Source: Eubacteriaceae bacterium (GTDB lineage Bacteria; Bacillota; Clostridia; Lachnospirales; Lachnospiraceae). Taken from it: a DNA stretch of 64,000 nt. The first letter of the stretch is position 1. The number at the start of each line of letters is the position of its first letter. A model generated the notes under the pieces. The model made no database searches. It was given only the letters and a program-made list of their open reading frames with translations, and had not been told where the DNA came from. The stretch is taken from NCBI GenBank assembly GCA_910574015.1, contig CAJSYQ010000007.1, positions 1-64,000 of the forward strand, read 5' to 3'. The position numbers and the translations under genes are program-made. Positions 25,882 to 35,462 of the stretch are shown here, piece after piece.

Positions 25882-26877
25882 TCAGCTTCTCGGGGGTTTT
25901 ACCTCCTGCAGAAGCACATTCAGGCAATCCCGCACACTGTTCCCCTCCGCCCTGGCCCGCGAGCTAAGCTTTACCCGGTGTCCGATAACCTCCGGCAGCA
26001 CATACTGAACGTCCTGAGACGTCACAAAGTCCCTTCCCCTTAGGAGAGCCATGGCTCTTGCCATGCGCAGCAGAGCGATGCACCCCCGGGGACTGGCGCC
26101 GGAAGAGAATAGCTCATGGGTCCTTGTCCGCTCCGCCAGCGTCACCAGATAATCATATATATCGTCGTGTACATAAACCTTCTCTGCCGTTTGCTGCAGT
26201 CCCTGCAGCTCTTCCAGAGAGATCACCTTCTGCAGCGACCCTGCCTGATGCCATACCTCGCCTTTCAATAAAGAGACGGCATCCTCATGGGAGGGATATC
26301 CCATGGACAGACAGATTATAAAACGATCCATCTGGGATTCCGGCAGCATCTGCGTTCCAGAAGAGCCGGTGGGATTCTGGGTGGCAATGACAGTGAAGGG
26401 CTCCGGCAGATATCGGGTCTCTCCCTCTACGCTTGCCTGACGTTCTTCCATCACCTCCAGCAGAGCCGACTGCGTTTTCGGTGATGTGCGGTTGATCTCA
26501 TCCGCAAGAAAGAGGTTGCAAAAAACAGATCCCTCCCGAAAATCAAATTCCTTTGTATGACTATTATACATGGAGAACCCCAGCAGATCACTTGGAAGGA
26601 TATCTGGAGTAAACTGAACCCGGTGATATCCCAGGGAAAGTACTCTGGCAAAGGTAGTTGCCAGAGTTGTTTTACCCACTCCGGGAATGTCTTCCATCAG
26701 TATATGCCCGCCGGCAAGAATTGCCGCCAGCACCATTTCTACCACATTTTCTTTGCCCTTAATGATCTTATTCACTTCATCCTGAATCTGTCTTAAGACA
26801 TCCTGCGACACACGATTCACCTCCGGCCCGTAAATTTTGTTTTTACAGTGTCCGTACTCTGAAAGAACAGCCTGCAT
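25882..26877 (-). CDS. MoxR-family AAA ATPase
   Basis: 331 residues. Walker A EDIPGVGKTT is near 61-70, Walker B FLADEINR near 130, sensor 1 ATQNP near 165, and an arginine-bearing lid at the C terminus (SPRGCIALLRMARA). MoxR proteins act as chaperone-like remodelers for the vWA/DUF58 protein encoded next. The gene starts five bases after the glgP stop with GGGCGG as ribosome site, so it is expressed from the glgP promoter. Confidence 0.9.
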   Translation of the reverse strand: MQAVLSEYGHCKNKIYGPEVNRVSQDVLRQIQDEVNKIIKGKENVVEMVLAAILAGGHILMEDIPGVGKTTLATTFARVLSLGYHRVQFTPDILPSDLLGFSMYNSHTKEFDFREGSVFCNLFLADEINRTSPKTQSALLEVMEERQASVEGETRYLPEPFTVIATQNPTGSSGTQMLPESQMDRFIICLSMGYPSHEDAVSLLKGEVWHQAGSLQKVISLEELQGLQQTAEKVYVHDDIYDYLVTLAERTRTHELFSSGASPRGCIALLRMARAMALLRGRDFVTSQDVQYVLPEVIGHRVKLSSRARAEGNSVRDCLNVLLQEVKPPRS

Positions 26878-26882
26878 CCGCC

Positions 26883-29129
26883 CTACAGCTTCCAGATATC
26901 CCGGTTATACTCCTCGATGGTGCGGTCAGAGGAAAAATACCCTGCCTTCGCAATATTGACAAGCATTTTCTGAGCCCAGGCACGGCTGTCTTCATAATCC
27001 GCATAAGCACGCTCCTTCGTCTCAATGTAGGCGTTAAAATCCGGAAATGTCATAAACCAGTCCTTTGCGATAAGCTCGTTGTATAGATTGAGCAGATGTT
27101 TTCTGCTCCCGATCTTCAGCAGCTTCTTCCCTATAATGAAATTTACTGCCTTTTTCAGATCCTTATTCCATTCATAATAATCGCGGGAGCAATATCCGTT
27201 TTTGTACCGGGCGATCACAGTGTCACTGTCCTCTCCGAAGGCATAGATATTATCATCCCCCACCAGTTCATGGATCTCCACATTGGCGCCATCCTCCGTT
27301 CCCAGTGTCACGGCGCCGTTCAGCATAAATTTCATATTTCCGGTCCCGCTTGCCTCCTTGGACGCCAGTGAGATCTGTTCTGATATATCACAGGCAGGAA
27401 TCAGCTTCTCCGCCTGCGTCACATTATAATTCTCCACCATGACAACACGCAGATAGGGGCTCACCTCCGGGTCATTCTGGATCAGCTCCTGCAGACAGAG
27501 GATCAGATGGATAATATCCTTGGCGATGGTATAGGCGGGAGCTGCCTTGGCACCAAAGATCAGTGTGATGGGACGTGCCGGTTTCTTTCCTTTCCGGATC
27601 TCCCTGTATTTATGTATGGCATAGAGCGCATTGAGCTGCTGCCTCTTATACTCATGAAGGCGCTTGATCTGGATGTCAAAGATGGAATCCTCATTCAGTT
27701 CAATTCCCTGGGTCTCTTTCAGGTAAAGAGCCAGTCTGTGCTTATTTGCCTTCTTAATTTCAATGAGACGATCCAGCACCCTGTCATCCTCTTTATATTT
27801 CAGCAGCTTCTCCAATTCCCCAGCATCCTTCTTAAAACCGCTGCCGATGGTCTCCGTGAGGAAGTCCGTCAATTCCCGGTTGCAGTGGATCAGCCAGCGC
27901 CGGAATGTGATGCCGTTGGTCTTATTGTTAAACTTCTCAGGATACAGCTTATAAAAGTCATTTAATTCATTATTCTTTAATATTTCCGTATGCAGATAGG
28001 CCACCCCATTGACGCTGTGTCCGTAGTGCATATCCATATTTGCCATATGGACCCTGTCCTCTTTGTCGATAATGGCTACTGCCGGATCGTTATATTTCTT
28101 CTTTATCTCCTGGTCCAGCCTTTGGATCACCGGAACGATGGCGGGAGCTGCCTCCTCCAGAAATGCCATGGGCCATTTTTCCAGCGCCTCGGCCAGGATG
28201 GTGTGGTTGGTATAAGCACATGTATCTGTCACGATCTTTACTGCCTCATCCCACTGGATCCCCTCCGCTGTCAAAAGCCGGATCAGCTCCGGGATCACCA
28301 TGGAGGGATGGGTATCGTTGATCTGGACCGCTGCATAATCTGCCAGATCATGGAGATCACTTCCCCTCTCTCTGGCCTCTTCCAGGATCAGCTGCGCCCC
28401 ACAGCTCACCATAAAATACTGCTGGTACACACGCAGCAGACGTCCCGCCTCATCGCTGTCGTCAGGATACAGGAACAGGGTGAGGTTTTTCTCAATCTGT
28501 GCCTTATCAAAGTCTATTCCCCTGGTGACAAGGGACTCATCCACGGATTCCAGATCAAAAAGGTGAAGCCGGTTCGTCCCGTTGTCATAACCGGTCACAA
28601 GAATATCATACATCACTGCCGGGACTTCAAATTTGCCAAAAGCTACCGTGAAGCTCCGTTTGCTGCGGATCAGCCAGCTGTCCTCCTCTATCCATGGATT
28701 CGGCTCTTCCTTCTGACGGAAGTTCTTAAACCTCTGGCGGAACAATCCATAGTGGTAATTCAGCCCCACACCGTCGCCGGGAAGCCCCAGTGTGGCGATG
28801 GAATCAAGAAAACAGGCAGCCAGCCGTCCAAGGCCACCATTTCCCAGAGAGGGCTCCGGCTCACGCTCTTCGTAGACCGCCAGATCCTTTCCCGCCCTTT
28901 TCAGTTCCTCTGCCACTTCATCATAGATGCCAAGATTGATAAGATTATTGCTGAGCAGCTTACCGATAAGAAATTCCGCCGAAATATAATACAGCTTTTT
29001 CTTCCCGGTCATCCTCTCCCCGGCCGCTGCTTTTTCCTGAACAAGTTCCAGCAGGGCACGGTAAATTTCCTTGTCACTGCACTGACTCAGACCTTTTCCA
29101 TACTCTTTTGATACGATTTGCTCTAACAT
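26883..29129 (-). CDS. glgP: Glycogen / alpha-glucan phosphorylase
   Basis: 748 residues, slightly shorter than enteric GlgP (about 815), as usual in Clostridia. It releases glucose-1-phosphate from glycogen or maltodextrin using PLP bound to K600 (GTGNMKFML). Other family marks are [18 protein letters not shown], the [10 protein letters not shown] loop and [12 protein letters not shown] strong promoter with an internal palindrome lies 50-75 bases upstream. It is the first gene of a unit continuing into MoxR, DUF58 and transglutaminase genes, a pairing with no obvious metabolic link. Confidence 0.95.
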   Translation of the reverse strand: MLEQIVSKEYGKGLSQCSDKEIYRALLELVQEKAAAGERMTGKKKLYYISAEFLIGKLLSNNLINLGIYDEVAEELKRAGKDLAVYEEREPEPSLGNGGLGRLAACFLDSIATLGLPGDGVGLNYHYGLFRQRFKNFRQKEEPNPWIEEDSWLIRSKRSFTVAFGKFEVPAVMYDILVTGYDNGTNRLHLFDLESVDESLVTRGIDFDKAQIEKNLTLFLYPDDSDEAGRLLRVYQQYFMVSCGAQLILEEARERGSDLHDLADYAAVQINDTHPSMVIPELIRLLTAEGIQWDEAVKIVTDTCAYTNHTILAEALEKWPMAFLEEAAPAIVPVIQRLDQEIKKKYNDPAVAIIDKEDRVHMANMDMHYGHSVNGVAYLHTEILKNNELNDFYKLYPEKFNNKTNGITFRRWLIHCNRELTDFLTETIGSGFKKDAGELEKLLKYKEDDRVLDRLIEIKKANKHRLALYLKETQGIELNEDSIFDIQIKRLHEYKRQQLNALYAIHKYREIRKGKKPARPITLIFGAKAAPAYTIAKDIIHLILCLQELIQNDPEVSPYLRVVMVENYNVTQAEKLIPACDISEQISLASKEASGTGNMKFMLNGAVTLGTEDGANVEIHELVGDDNIYAFGEDSDTVIARYKNGYCSRDYYEWNKDLKKAVNFIIGKKLLKIGSRKHLLNLYNELIAKDWFMTFPDFNAYIETKERAYADYEDSRAWAQKMLVNIAKAGYFSSDRTIEEYNRDIWKL

Positions 29130-29177
29130 TTCACTCTACCTCTTCTGCCACTTTTTTCTAATCATTTCTTACTTCTG

Positions 29178-29206
29178 ATTATACACAATGTGTAAATATT
29201 ATGCAA
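29178..29206 (-). promoter_or_regulatory. glgP promoter with palindrome in the spacer
   Basis: Minus-strand TTGCAT (29206-29201), exactly 17 bases, TATAAT (29183-29178). TACACA-A-TGTGTA (29182-29194), a perfect 13-base palindrome, fills the part of the spacer next to the -10 and looks like an operator. Confidence 0.72.
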
Positions 29207-29244
29207 ATATTATATTAGATAATACTATATACCATAATGCCAAA

Positions 29245-29740
29245 TTATTTCTTCTCAGACATTAAATTTCTATATTGGTTTTCAGGCAGCATCTCAATCA
29301 TCTTATGAACCAGGCAAAATACAGTCGTTGCTAAATAACGGGGATACCATTCCCCTTTTCCTTTATAAAGATTTCTTGCCCTATGAACAGCATTAATAAC
29401 TTTTTCTTTTGTATAATGATCCTGCTGAATATGCTTTTTGTCTTTCAGTGGGACATTCAAATCACGTAACCGCTCCCTGAAATGTCCTGTTTCCCAACAT
29501 ACAATTTTGCTCTGGCGTTCGGTATTTAGCTTTTGTATGAACGGCATCCTCTGCAACTGAGATAAATTGAATCTTAGATTTTAACTCTCCAAAAATCTGT
29601 GATATCCATTCAAAATACTCTTCTTCTGTAACACTTCCTTCCATAGATAGAAATATAATCTTACTTGTCATAGGTCTCTTTTTCCGATAAGGATTTTGTG
29701 AATCATATGGAATTCTACTTGACAAAATAATCGCCAACAT
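29245..29740 (-). pseudogene. Broken rloB / abiLii-like gene
   Basis: The first frame (ATG 29740, GGGGGG upstream) begins like RloB: KIIFLSMEGSVTEEEYF, IQFISVAEDAVHTKAKYRTPEQ. Near 29507 the frame changes, and the matching C-terminal part (FRERLRDL, KEKVINAVHRARNLYKG, WYPRYLATTVFCLVHKMIEM) is found in the other frame to TAA at 29245. The middle of the family, with the acidic toprim-like residues and the NP-F-E-WLLLH region, is missing. An internal deletion with frame change is the simplest reading. AT-rich like its ATPase partner. Confidence 0.7.
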
Positions 29741-31070
29741 TTTCCCCCCTTATTACTGGAATAGCACCAAATCTTCCGTTTAAATACCCCTTCAGTGCAT
29801 CCTGCCCCTCATTTATCTGAAAATCTGAAAATGGTTTCAAATAAGACATTCCCCTATCGTCCTTTTCCACAAACCAGATTTCATCCTGACCAAATTCTTT
29901 CAGATCGATCAGGTTTACATCATGCGCAGTATAAACAATCTGACTGCAAGTGTCTTTACAGCCTTTTAAGAATTCTCTCAATAAATGTCTGGATAATTTT
30001 GTATGAATACTGCGATCTATTTCATCTATCAAAAAAATATTCTGATTGTTTTTTCCTAATGTAAATAATATAGGCAAAAGATCCACCAGACGCTGTGTTC
30101 CATCCGATTCATCATCAATATTAAAAGGTACACTCTCCCCATTTAACATATGATTAAACTTTATTTGTACAACAACGGTTCTTCGTTCCCCCTCCTCTCC
30201 AAAAATGAAATATTTTCCTCCTACACTTAAAATACCGCTTTCAATCTCTTCAAGTTTTTTGATCACCTCACCCGGAATATCGAATTTTTCAATAAAATCA
30301 GAAAACGACATCTCCTTACTTACAACAACAATATCAACTACTCCCGTATCCATTTTCTTTAAGCCTTCTGATATAAATTCCCTAAAATCTTCGTCCCGGT
30401 CCATTTTTAATGGTAACCCCTGAACTGTAGTATTAGGAAAAATAATCTGAATATTTTTAAACCATTCCATAATGGTTTCTGCTCTTTTTACACCATTATC
30501 ATATAATTTGTATAAAAAAAGCTGATTTTTTTGTTTCTTCCCCATACTGTCTTTCAATACATCTGCTACTTTTCTGCCTTTTGAATTCTTTCTTGCCAAT
30601 CTGGATTCAATTTCAATCTGTGTAGTGCCATCTTCTAACGTCTGACGAAGAAACATAGGCTGAAAGTCTTTCTCTGTCAATACCATCAGCCATTCTTCGA
30701 ATACTTGCTTTGTATCAACAGAAAATCCATACTCGTATACTTCCTCAGATAAATAAAACATAAACTGAAATGTCGATTTACCTTCTAAGTCTGCAATATC
30801 ACTCCGAAACTGATCAATCCCTGTTCCAACTCCGCGCCTTTGACCATCCACTATAAAATGCTTGGCGAAATACATAGATTCAATAAAGGATGTTTTACCA
30901 GAAGCATTGGGACCAAAAAAGCCTCCTCTTCTTAAAATTTTCCACTTTCCCAACTTTGTATCTATTGTTTTCACCAATCTCTTATCTATCTCATCGGATG
31001 TAGGAAACATGCTGAATTCTATTGGATAAGCAATTGATTTATAGTTACTGACTACATATTTTAATAGCAT
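29715..31070 (-). CDS. RloA / AbiLi-like AAA ATPase of a defence pair
   Basis: 451 residues. The N terminus binds a nucleotide in GFFGPNASGKTSF (about 50-62), Walker B is NIFLIDEIDRSIH (about 345-357) and TAHDVNLIDL follows near 390. The middle part is the long coiled/lid insertion of OLD-like ATPases. With RloB it forms the RloA/RloB, or AbiL, type of abortive-infection pair often found with restriction systems. Start ATG 31070 has GAGAGGA upstream. It overlaps the rloB remnant by 26 bases, sits 15 bases after pyk, and is clearly more AT-rich than both flanks, so it was probably acquired. Confidence 0.8.
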   Translation of the reverse strand: MLLKYVVSNYKSIAYPIEFSMFPTSDEIDKRLVKTIDTKLGKWKILRRGGFFGPNASGKTSFIESMYFAKHFIVDGQRRGVGTGIDQFRSDIADLEGKSTFQFMFYLSEEVYEYGFSVDTKQVFEEWLMVLTEKDFQPMFLRQTLEDGTTQIEIESRLARKNSKGRKVADVLKDSMGKKQKNQLFLYKLYDNGVKRAETIMEWFKNIQIIFPNTTVQGLPLKMDRDEDFREFISEGLKKMDTGVVDIVVVSKEMSFSDFIEKFDIPGEVIKKLEEIESGILSVGGKYFIFGEEGERRTVVVQIKFNHMLNGESVPFNIDDESDGTQRLVDLLPILFTLGKNNQNIFLIDEIDRSIHTKLSRHLLREFLKGCKDTCSQIVYTAHDVNLIDLKEFGQDEIWFVEKDDRGMSYLKPFSDFQINEGQDALKGYLNGRFGAIPVIRGENVGDYFVK

Positions 31071-31085
31071 CCTGTCCTCTCCATT

Positions 31086-32495
31086 CTACACCTTCTCAAC
31101 CCGAATCGTATTGGTATTTCCAGACTGGCAGCTGGAACCGCCGGTGAGCACCACATTCTCCCCCTTCTGCAGCTGGAAGATCCGTTTTGCATGGTTCAGG
31201 GCGTGATAGAACATAACGTCCACGGAGTTGAATTCCTCGCTCAGCACGGGAGTGATGCCCCAGCTGAGGTTCAGCCTGTACCATGCACGCTGTGAGGTCG
31301 TCATGCCGATCAGGTCTACTGGGCAGCGGAACCGGCTCACCATCTGGGCAGTCCGTCCGCTGATGGAGCTTACTACGATCCCCTTTGCCTGGACATCGAT
31401 GGCCATGGCACAGGTGGCATGGGATACGGCATCAATATTACTCTGGATCTGAAATTCCTTTGTACGGAACCATTCCGTGTAATCGATATTCTTTTCCGTC
31501 TGTTCTGCGATCTCCGCCATATTTTTCACTGCCGCCACTGGGTATTTTCCCGCCGCGGATTCACCAGAGAGCATAACAGCGGATGTACCGTCGTAAACAG
31601 CATTCGCCACATCGGAAATCTCAGCCCTGGTGGGACGGGGATTGTGTATCATGGATTCCAGCATCTCCGTTGCTGTGATGACCCGTTTGCCCAGCATCCG
31701 GCACCGGCTGATAAGGTACTTCTGGATCGCCGGAACTTCAATAAAGGGAATCTCCACTCCCAGATCTCCTCTGGCGATCATTATACCATTTGCCACCTTG
31801 CAGATCTCATCGATCTGATCCACGCCGGAACGGTTCTCAATCTTGGCTATAATGTCAATCTCTTGTCCTCCGTTTTCGTCGAGAAAATCACGCAGAGCCT
31901 GTACATCCTCTCTGGTTGACACAAACGAGGCGGCGATAAAATCCACTTCATTCTGGATTCCCAGCAGGATATCCCCCTTATCCTGTTCACTCAGGTAATC
32001 GCCCGGCATCAGACGATTGGGGAAATTCATGCTCTTCCGGTCTGACAGTTCGCCCCCTGCAGTCACCGTACATACCGCCTCCGACCCCTGTACATTCCTG
32101 ACCTCCATCACCACAAGCCCGTTATTTACCAGCACGGTATCCCCTGGCTGCAGTTCATCCATCATCCGTTTGTCGCTTACCGAGACCCTCGTGTCATCTC
32201 CGATAATATCCTCTGTGGTGAAAGTAAAGGTATCTCCGTCCTTCAATGTGATCCTTTTATTGGAGAAGGTGCCGATACGGTATTCCGGTCCCTTTGTATC
32301 CAGCATAATGGCAATGGGAAGTTCCAATTTTTCCCTCACTGTCTTAACCAGGTTGATGCGCTCCTGCTGATCCTCCCTTGTGCCGTGGGAGAAATTCAGT
32401 CTCGCCACATTCATCCCTGCCTCGCACATTTTTGTCAATGTCTCCTCGCTGTCACACGCTGGACCGATCGTTGCTATTATCTTTGTCTTTCTCAT
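31086..32495 (-). CDS. pyk: Pyruvate kinase
   Basis: 469 residues, standard length without the C-terminal extension found in Bacillus. It makes pyruvate and ATP from phosphoenolpyruvate and ADP. LDTKGPEYRIG, the catalytic lysine region IIAKIENRSG and MIARGDLGVEIP are present. AAAGGAGG precedes the ATG. It follows the metallophosphoesterase by 37 bases. The C-terminal end SGNTNTIRVEKV is the usual Clostridia type. Confidence 0.95.
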   Translation of the reverse strand: MRKTKIIATIGPACDSEETLTKMCEAGMNVARLNFSHGTREDQQERINLVKTVREKLELPIAIMLDTKGPEYRIGTFSNKRITLKDGDTFTFTTEDIIGDDTRVSVSDKRMMDELQPGDTVLVNNGLVVMEVRNVQGSEAVCTVTAGGELSDRKSMNFPNRLMPGDYLSEQDKGDILLGIQNEVDFIAASFVSTREDVQALRDFLDENGGQEIDIIAKIENRSGVDQIDEICKVANGIMIARGDLGVEIPFIEVPAIQKYLISRCRMLGKRVITATEMLESMIHNPRPTRAEISDVANAVYDGTSAVMLSGESAAGKYPVAAVKNMAEIAEQTEKNIDYTEWFRTKEFQIQSNIDAVSHATCAMAIDVQAKGIVVSSISGRTAQMVSRFRCPVDLIGMTTSQRAWYRLNLSWGITPVLSEEFNSVDVMFYHALNHAKRIFQLQKGENVVLTGGSSCQSGNTNTIRVEKV

Positions 32496-32532
32496 TTCTG
32501 CCTCCTTTTATTATTTAGCTCCCTAAACGGCG

Positions 32533-33660
32533 TCAATTTGAACCCGCCGTTGGGCTGATACGATTCTCTTTCTTCACATCTATGATCACATATTCGCAGT
32601 GTCCCCCTGTCCGGATAGGGTACCCCCAGCCCCCGATCCCGGAAGTAACGATCATATTCATAGTATCTATCATTTTATAACCATAATTCATCTCACTGAC
32701 CCCAAGCAGCTCCATCAGCTTCCCGGTGGGCCAGATCTGACCGGCATGGGTATGCCCGGATATCTGCAGATCCACCCCGGCATCGGCATTATCCTGCAGC
32801 CCCAGGGGCTGGTGATCCAGCAGCAGGGTAAATTGTGATGGAGTTCCCCTCGCCGTGAGCTCCTTTGTCTCCTGCCGTGAGACGGCGGAGGCATCCTTTC
32901 TGCCAATGATAGTTAGTCCATCCAGCACCACCGTCTCATCCTGCAGGACATGGACGCCGGCCTCTGACAGGATCTGACACATCTCCTCTGCGGTATACTG
33001 TTTCTCTTTGACATAGCGATTGGGATCATGATTCCCCAATACATAGTATGTCCCAAAGGTACTCTTTACCTGGCCGAATAATTGCGCCGCCCTCTTCATC
33101 TCATCTCTGCCGGTGCTCTCATCAAATATGTCCCCCACCAGCAGGAGGGCATCTGGAGTCTTTGATGAAATCCCATCCAGGCAGCCGGATAATTTATCCG
33201 TGTCCATATTCGTCCCAAGGTGCAGGTCTGAGATGGCAGCGAACTTCATATCCCTCTGCACCTTTTCCGATGCAATCTCATAGCTTCTCTCATATACTGT
33301 CTGCATATTGATATATCCATAGGTAAAGACAGCTGCCACTACGGCCGCCGACAATATACCGCTGCGATAGAAAAAAGACCATACCCTGGGAATCTCGCCA
33401 TGATTTTTCTTTTTTATGATGAGATGAATCAGCTCCATCAGAAGGCTGGACACAAGAAAATGTGAGATCACAACACCGCCTGTCCGGTATATGGGCCAGC
33501 AGAGACAAGCCGAGGCAGACGCCAGCAATACCGCCAGCCCATGCCGCAGTCTGTCATGAATCCTGGGAATCAGTGTCAGAAAACGGTTAAACCAAATATA
33601 AAGATAGATCAATATCGGTATCATTACAATGACGGGGATCACAAAAAAAGCCAAATGCAT
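32533..33660 (-). CDS. Membrane metallophosphoesterase (YkuE-like)
   Basis: 375 residues. Three or four N-terminal helices (about 1-125) anchor a calcineurin-like domain: SDLHLG (about 153), LLLVGDIFD (about 176), LGNHDPN (about 209) and SGHTHAGQ (about 305). These ligate two metal ions. YkuE-like enzymes act on phosphoester bonds near the cell envelope, but the substrate is unknown. The ATG 33660 overlaps a 32-codon upstream frame. Cotranscribed with pyk, or read from the -10 at 33745-33750. Confidence 0.88.
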   Translation of the reverse strand: MHLAFFVIPVIVMIPILIYLYIWFNRFLTLIPRIHDRLRHGLAVLLASASACLCWPIYRTGGVVISHFLVSSLLMELIHLIIKKKNHGEIPRVWSFFYRSGILSAAVVAAVFTYGYINMQTVYERSYEIASEKVQRDMKFAAISDLHLGTNMDTDKLSGCLDGISSKTPDALLLVGDIFDESTGRDEMKRAAQLFGQVKSTFGTYYVLGNHDPNRYVKEKQYTAEEMCQILSEAGVHVLQDETVVLDGLTIIGRKDASAVSRQETKELTARGTPSQFTLLLDHQPLGLQDNADAGVDLQISGHTHAGQIWPTGKLMELLGVSEMNYGYKMIDTMNMIVTSGIGGWGYPIRTGGHCEYVIIDVKKENRISPTAGSN

Positions 33661-33737
33661 CTGTGCGGGTACTCCCTTCCTTCCGGCACCATCCCGGGAA
33701 TCCCACCGTCACCTGGATATCTGCCGCATTTTCTCAT
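33639..33737 (-). CDS. Possible 32-codon leader frame ahead of the metallophosphoesterase
   Basis: ATG at 33737 lies seven bases below a TATACT box, where a transcript would begin, so it would be leaderless. The frame is Gly/Pro/Arg-rich (RYPGDGGIPGMVPEGREYP) and stops TGA at 33639-33641, 22 bases inside the phosphoesterase gene. It could be a regulatory leader peptide, or only the shadow of a folded leader RNA, since the region holds TCCCGGGA and other GC-rich palindromes. Weak case. Confidence 0.25.
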   Translation of the reverse strand: MRKCGRYPGDGGIPGMVPEGREYPHRCIWLFL

Positions 33738-33744
33738 AGTCTAA

Positions 33745-33750
33745 AGTATA
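33745..33750 (-). promoter_or_regulatory. -10 box of the metallophosphoesterase-pyk promoter
   Basis: TATACT on the minus strand preceded by GTGA. The matching -35 position (TTTCCT, about 33768-33773) is poor. The run of eight A's in the + strand (33761-33768) may act as an UP-like or bent element. Confidence 0.4.
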
Positions 33751-33817
33751 TCACGGATAGAAAAAAAAGGAAAGAGACAAATTGCCCGGCAGGCCCCACA
33801 ATACCTACTCATAGACA

Positions 33818-33870
33818 CAAAAATTTCCCTCACATGAAATGACAGACTTTCCATATGAGAGAAATTTTTA
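33818..33870 (-). terminator. Terminator after spoIVA
   Basis: An extended inverted repeat pairs AAAAATTTC-CTCA-ATG arms around a 20-base centre, with A-rich and T-rich outer arms, so it can work on either strand. It starts 28 bases after the spoIVA stop. Confidence 0.6.
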
Positions 33871-33897
33871 AATGGAAGCTATAAAACCATATCGTCC

Positions 33898-35373
33898 TTA
33901 AATAATGATACACACCAGACCGCCATTGGAATCATTGACTACCTTCTGGATCGTATCCTGTAGCTTCACCTGGCTCTCCTCCGTCAGACGGTTTACTTTG
34001 GAATTGATCCCCTCCTCCACCAGCTGACGGATGGTTTTTCCAAAAATATTGGTGTCAAATATCCCGTCTGGATTTTCTCTGCTGTTCTGGCTGATATAAT
34101 GGATCAGATCCTGGGCCTGCTCCTCGCTTCCCACAATGGGGGCAATCTCCGTCTCAATATTAGCCTGGATCAGATGGAGGGACGGACAGCTGGCTTTTAT
34201 CTTGACCCCAAATTTATTACCGTGCTTGATGAGTTCTGGATCTGCGATCTGTATCTCCTCCTCCGTCGGCGGTACAATACCATAACCCTTTCCTTTCACC
34301 TGCTCACACGCGGTAGCCACAGATTCGTATTCTGCCTTTCTTCCCGCCAGCTCGCGCAGGGTGGCGATCAGGTCAAATTCCCCTTCGATGGTAGTTCCCA
34401 CCATCTCGCTGAGTATCTCGTAATAGTAATTTTCCTCAAAGTCCAGAGAGAGGTTCACCACACCATTTTCAAGCTGTTTATCCCGAATAAAGATTTCTTT
34501 GATGTACGGCGCTTCCATACTTATGTTCTCTTCGTTTACGTCCCGCATGGTGTGAAGCTTTCCTATGATCCCCCGGCACTGTTCCACCAGATCTGCCTTC
34601 AGCCAGTTATCCATGCCAAGGAACTCCACCCACTTGGGCATCACAAAATTCAGTCTCGTTATGGGGAAATCGGATAAGATCTGTTCCATCACAGTGAATG
34701 CATCCTCCCTGTTCATTTCCTTGCAATTGATGGGTACAACCTGTTTGCCGTACTGCTCTTCCATGCGCCTGACCCGCTCCTGCGTTTCCTGGGAGTCCGG
34801 CCTTGCCGTATTCAGCAGGATAATAAAGGGTTTATCCGCCTCCTTACAGGCAAGGACCGTCTTCTCCTCTGCGCCTTTAAAATTGTCTGCGGGAATATCG
34901 CCGAAGGATCCGTCCGTCGTTATCACGATCCCAATATTGGAATGCTCGTGTATTACTTTATTTGTCCCTATGGCTGCCGCCTCAGAAAATGGCATCTCCT
35001 TTTCCGACCAGGGCGTCTTTACAAGGCGCTCCCTCTCATCCTCCACATGGCCGGCGGCCTCCGGAACAAGATAGCCGACACAATCAATAAGGCGGATGCG
35101 GCCGGTTTCCTGATTTGGAAAATGGATCACCGCCGCCGATTTCGGCACAAATTTCGGCTCCGTGGTCATGATAGTCCGCCCGGTGGCAGACTGCGGCAGC
35201 TCATCAATGGTCCGTGCCCTCTCATTGTCGTCGGAGATCTCCGGCAGTACTACCAGTTCCATAAAGCGTTTGATGAATGTAGATTTTCCGGTGCGTACCG
35301 GACCAACGACGCCAAGATAGATCTCTCCTCCGGTGCGCCGGCTCATGTCTTGGTATACATTATATTTGTCCAT
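33898..35373 (-). CDS. spoIVA: Stage IV sporulation protein A
   Basis: 491 residues, usual length. It is the ATPase that polymerises on the forespore surface as the coat base. Walker A GPVRTGKST is at 24-32, and the C terminus GGLVCIII is the short hydrophobic tail that the family uses for localisation and polymerisation. The ATG at 35373 has AGGGGG upstream; an earlier in-frame start lacks one. Its promoter resembles SigE-type. Near gpsA/plsY/der as in other Firmicutes. Confidence 0.95.
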   Translation of the reverse strand: MDKYNVYQDMSRRTGGEIYLGVVGPVRTGKSTFIKRFMELVVLPEISDDNERARTIDELPQSATGRTIMTTEPKFVPKSAAVIHFPNQETGRIRLIDCVGYLVPEAAGHVEDERERLVKTPWSEKEMPFSEAAAIGTNKVIHEHSNIGIVITTDGSFGDIPADNFKGAEEKTVLACKEADKPFIILLNTARPDSQETQERVRRMEEQYGKQVVPINCKEMNREDAFTVMEQILSDFPITRLNFVMPKWVEFLGMDNWLKADLVEQCRGIIGKLHTMRDVNEENISMEAPYIKEIFIRDKQLENGVVNLSLDFEENYYYEILSEMVGTTIEGEFDLIATLRELAGRKAEYESVATACEQVKGKGYGIVPPTEEEIQIADPELIKHGNKFGVKIKASCPSLHLIQANIETEIAPIVGSEEQAQDLIHYISQNSRENPDGIFDTNIFGKTIRQLVEEGINSKVNRLTEESQVKLQDTIQKVVNDSNGGLVCIII

Positions 35374-35430
35374 TAAAAAATCCCCCTTGCTGTGGTCGAC
35401 GCACAATTTGCATCTTCCTTACTGCTAATC

Positions 35431-35460
35431 ATTATATGCAGGGGGATTTCTATTTATGAA
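35431..35460 (-). promoter_or_regulatory. SigE-like mother-cell promoter for spoIVA
   Basis: TTCATAAA (35460-35453) and CATATAAT (35438-35431) are 14 bases apart on the minus strand, close to the SigE -35 (KMATATT) and -10 (CATACAMT). They lie about 60 bases from the spoIVA start, after the HD-GYP gene. Confidence 0.55.
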
Positions 35461-35462
35461 CT

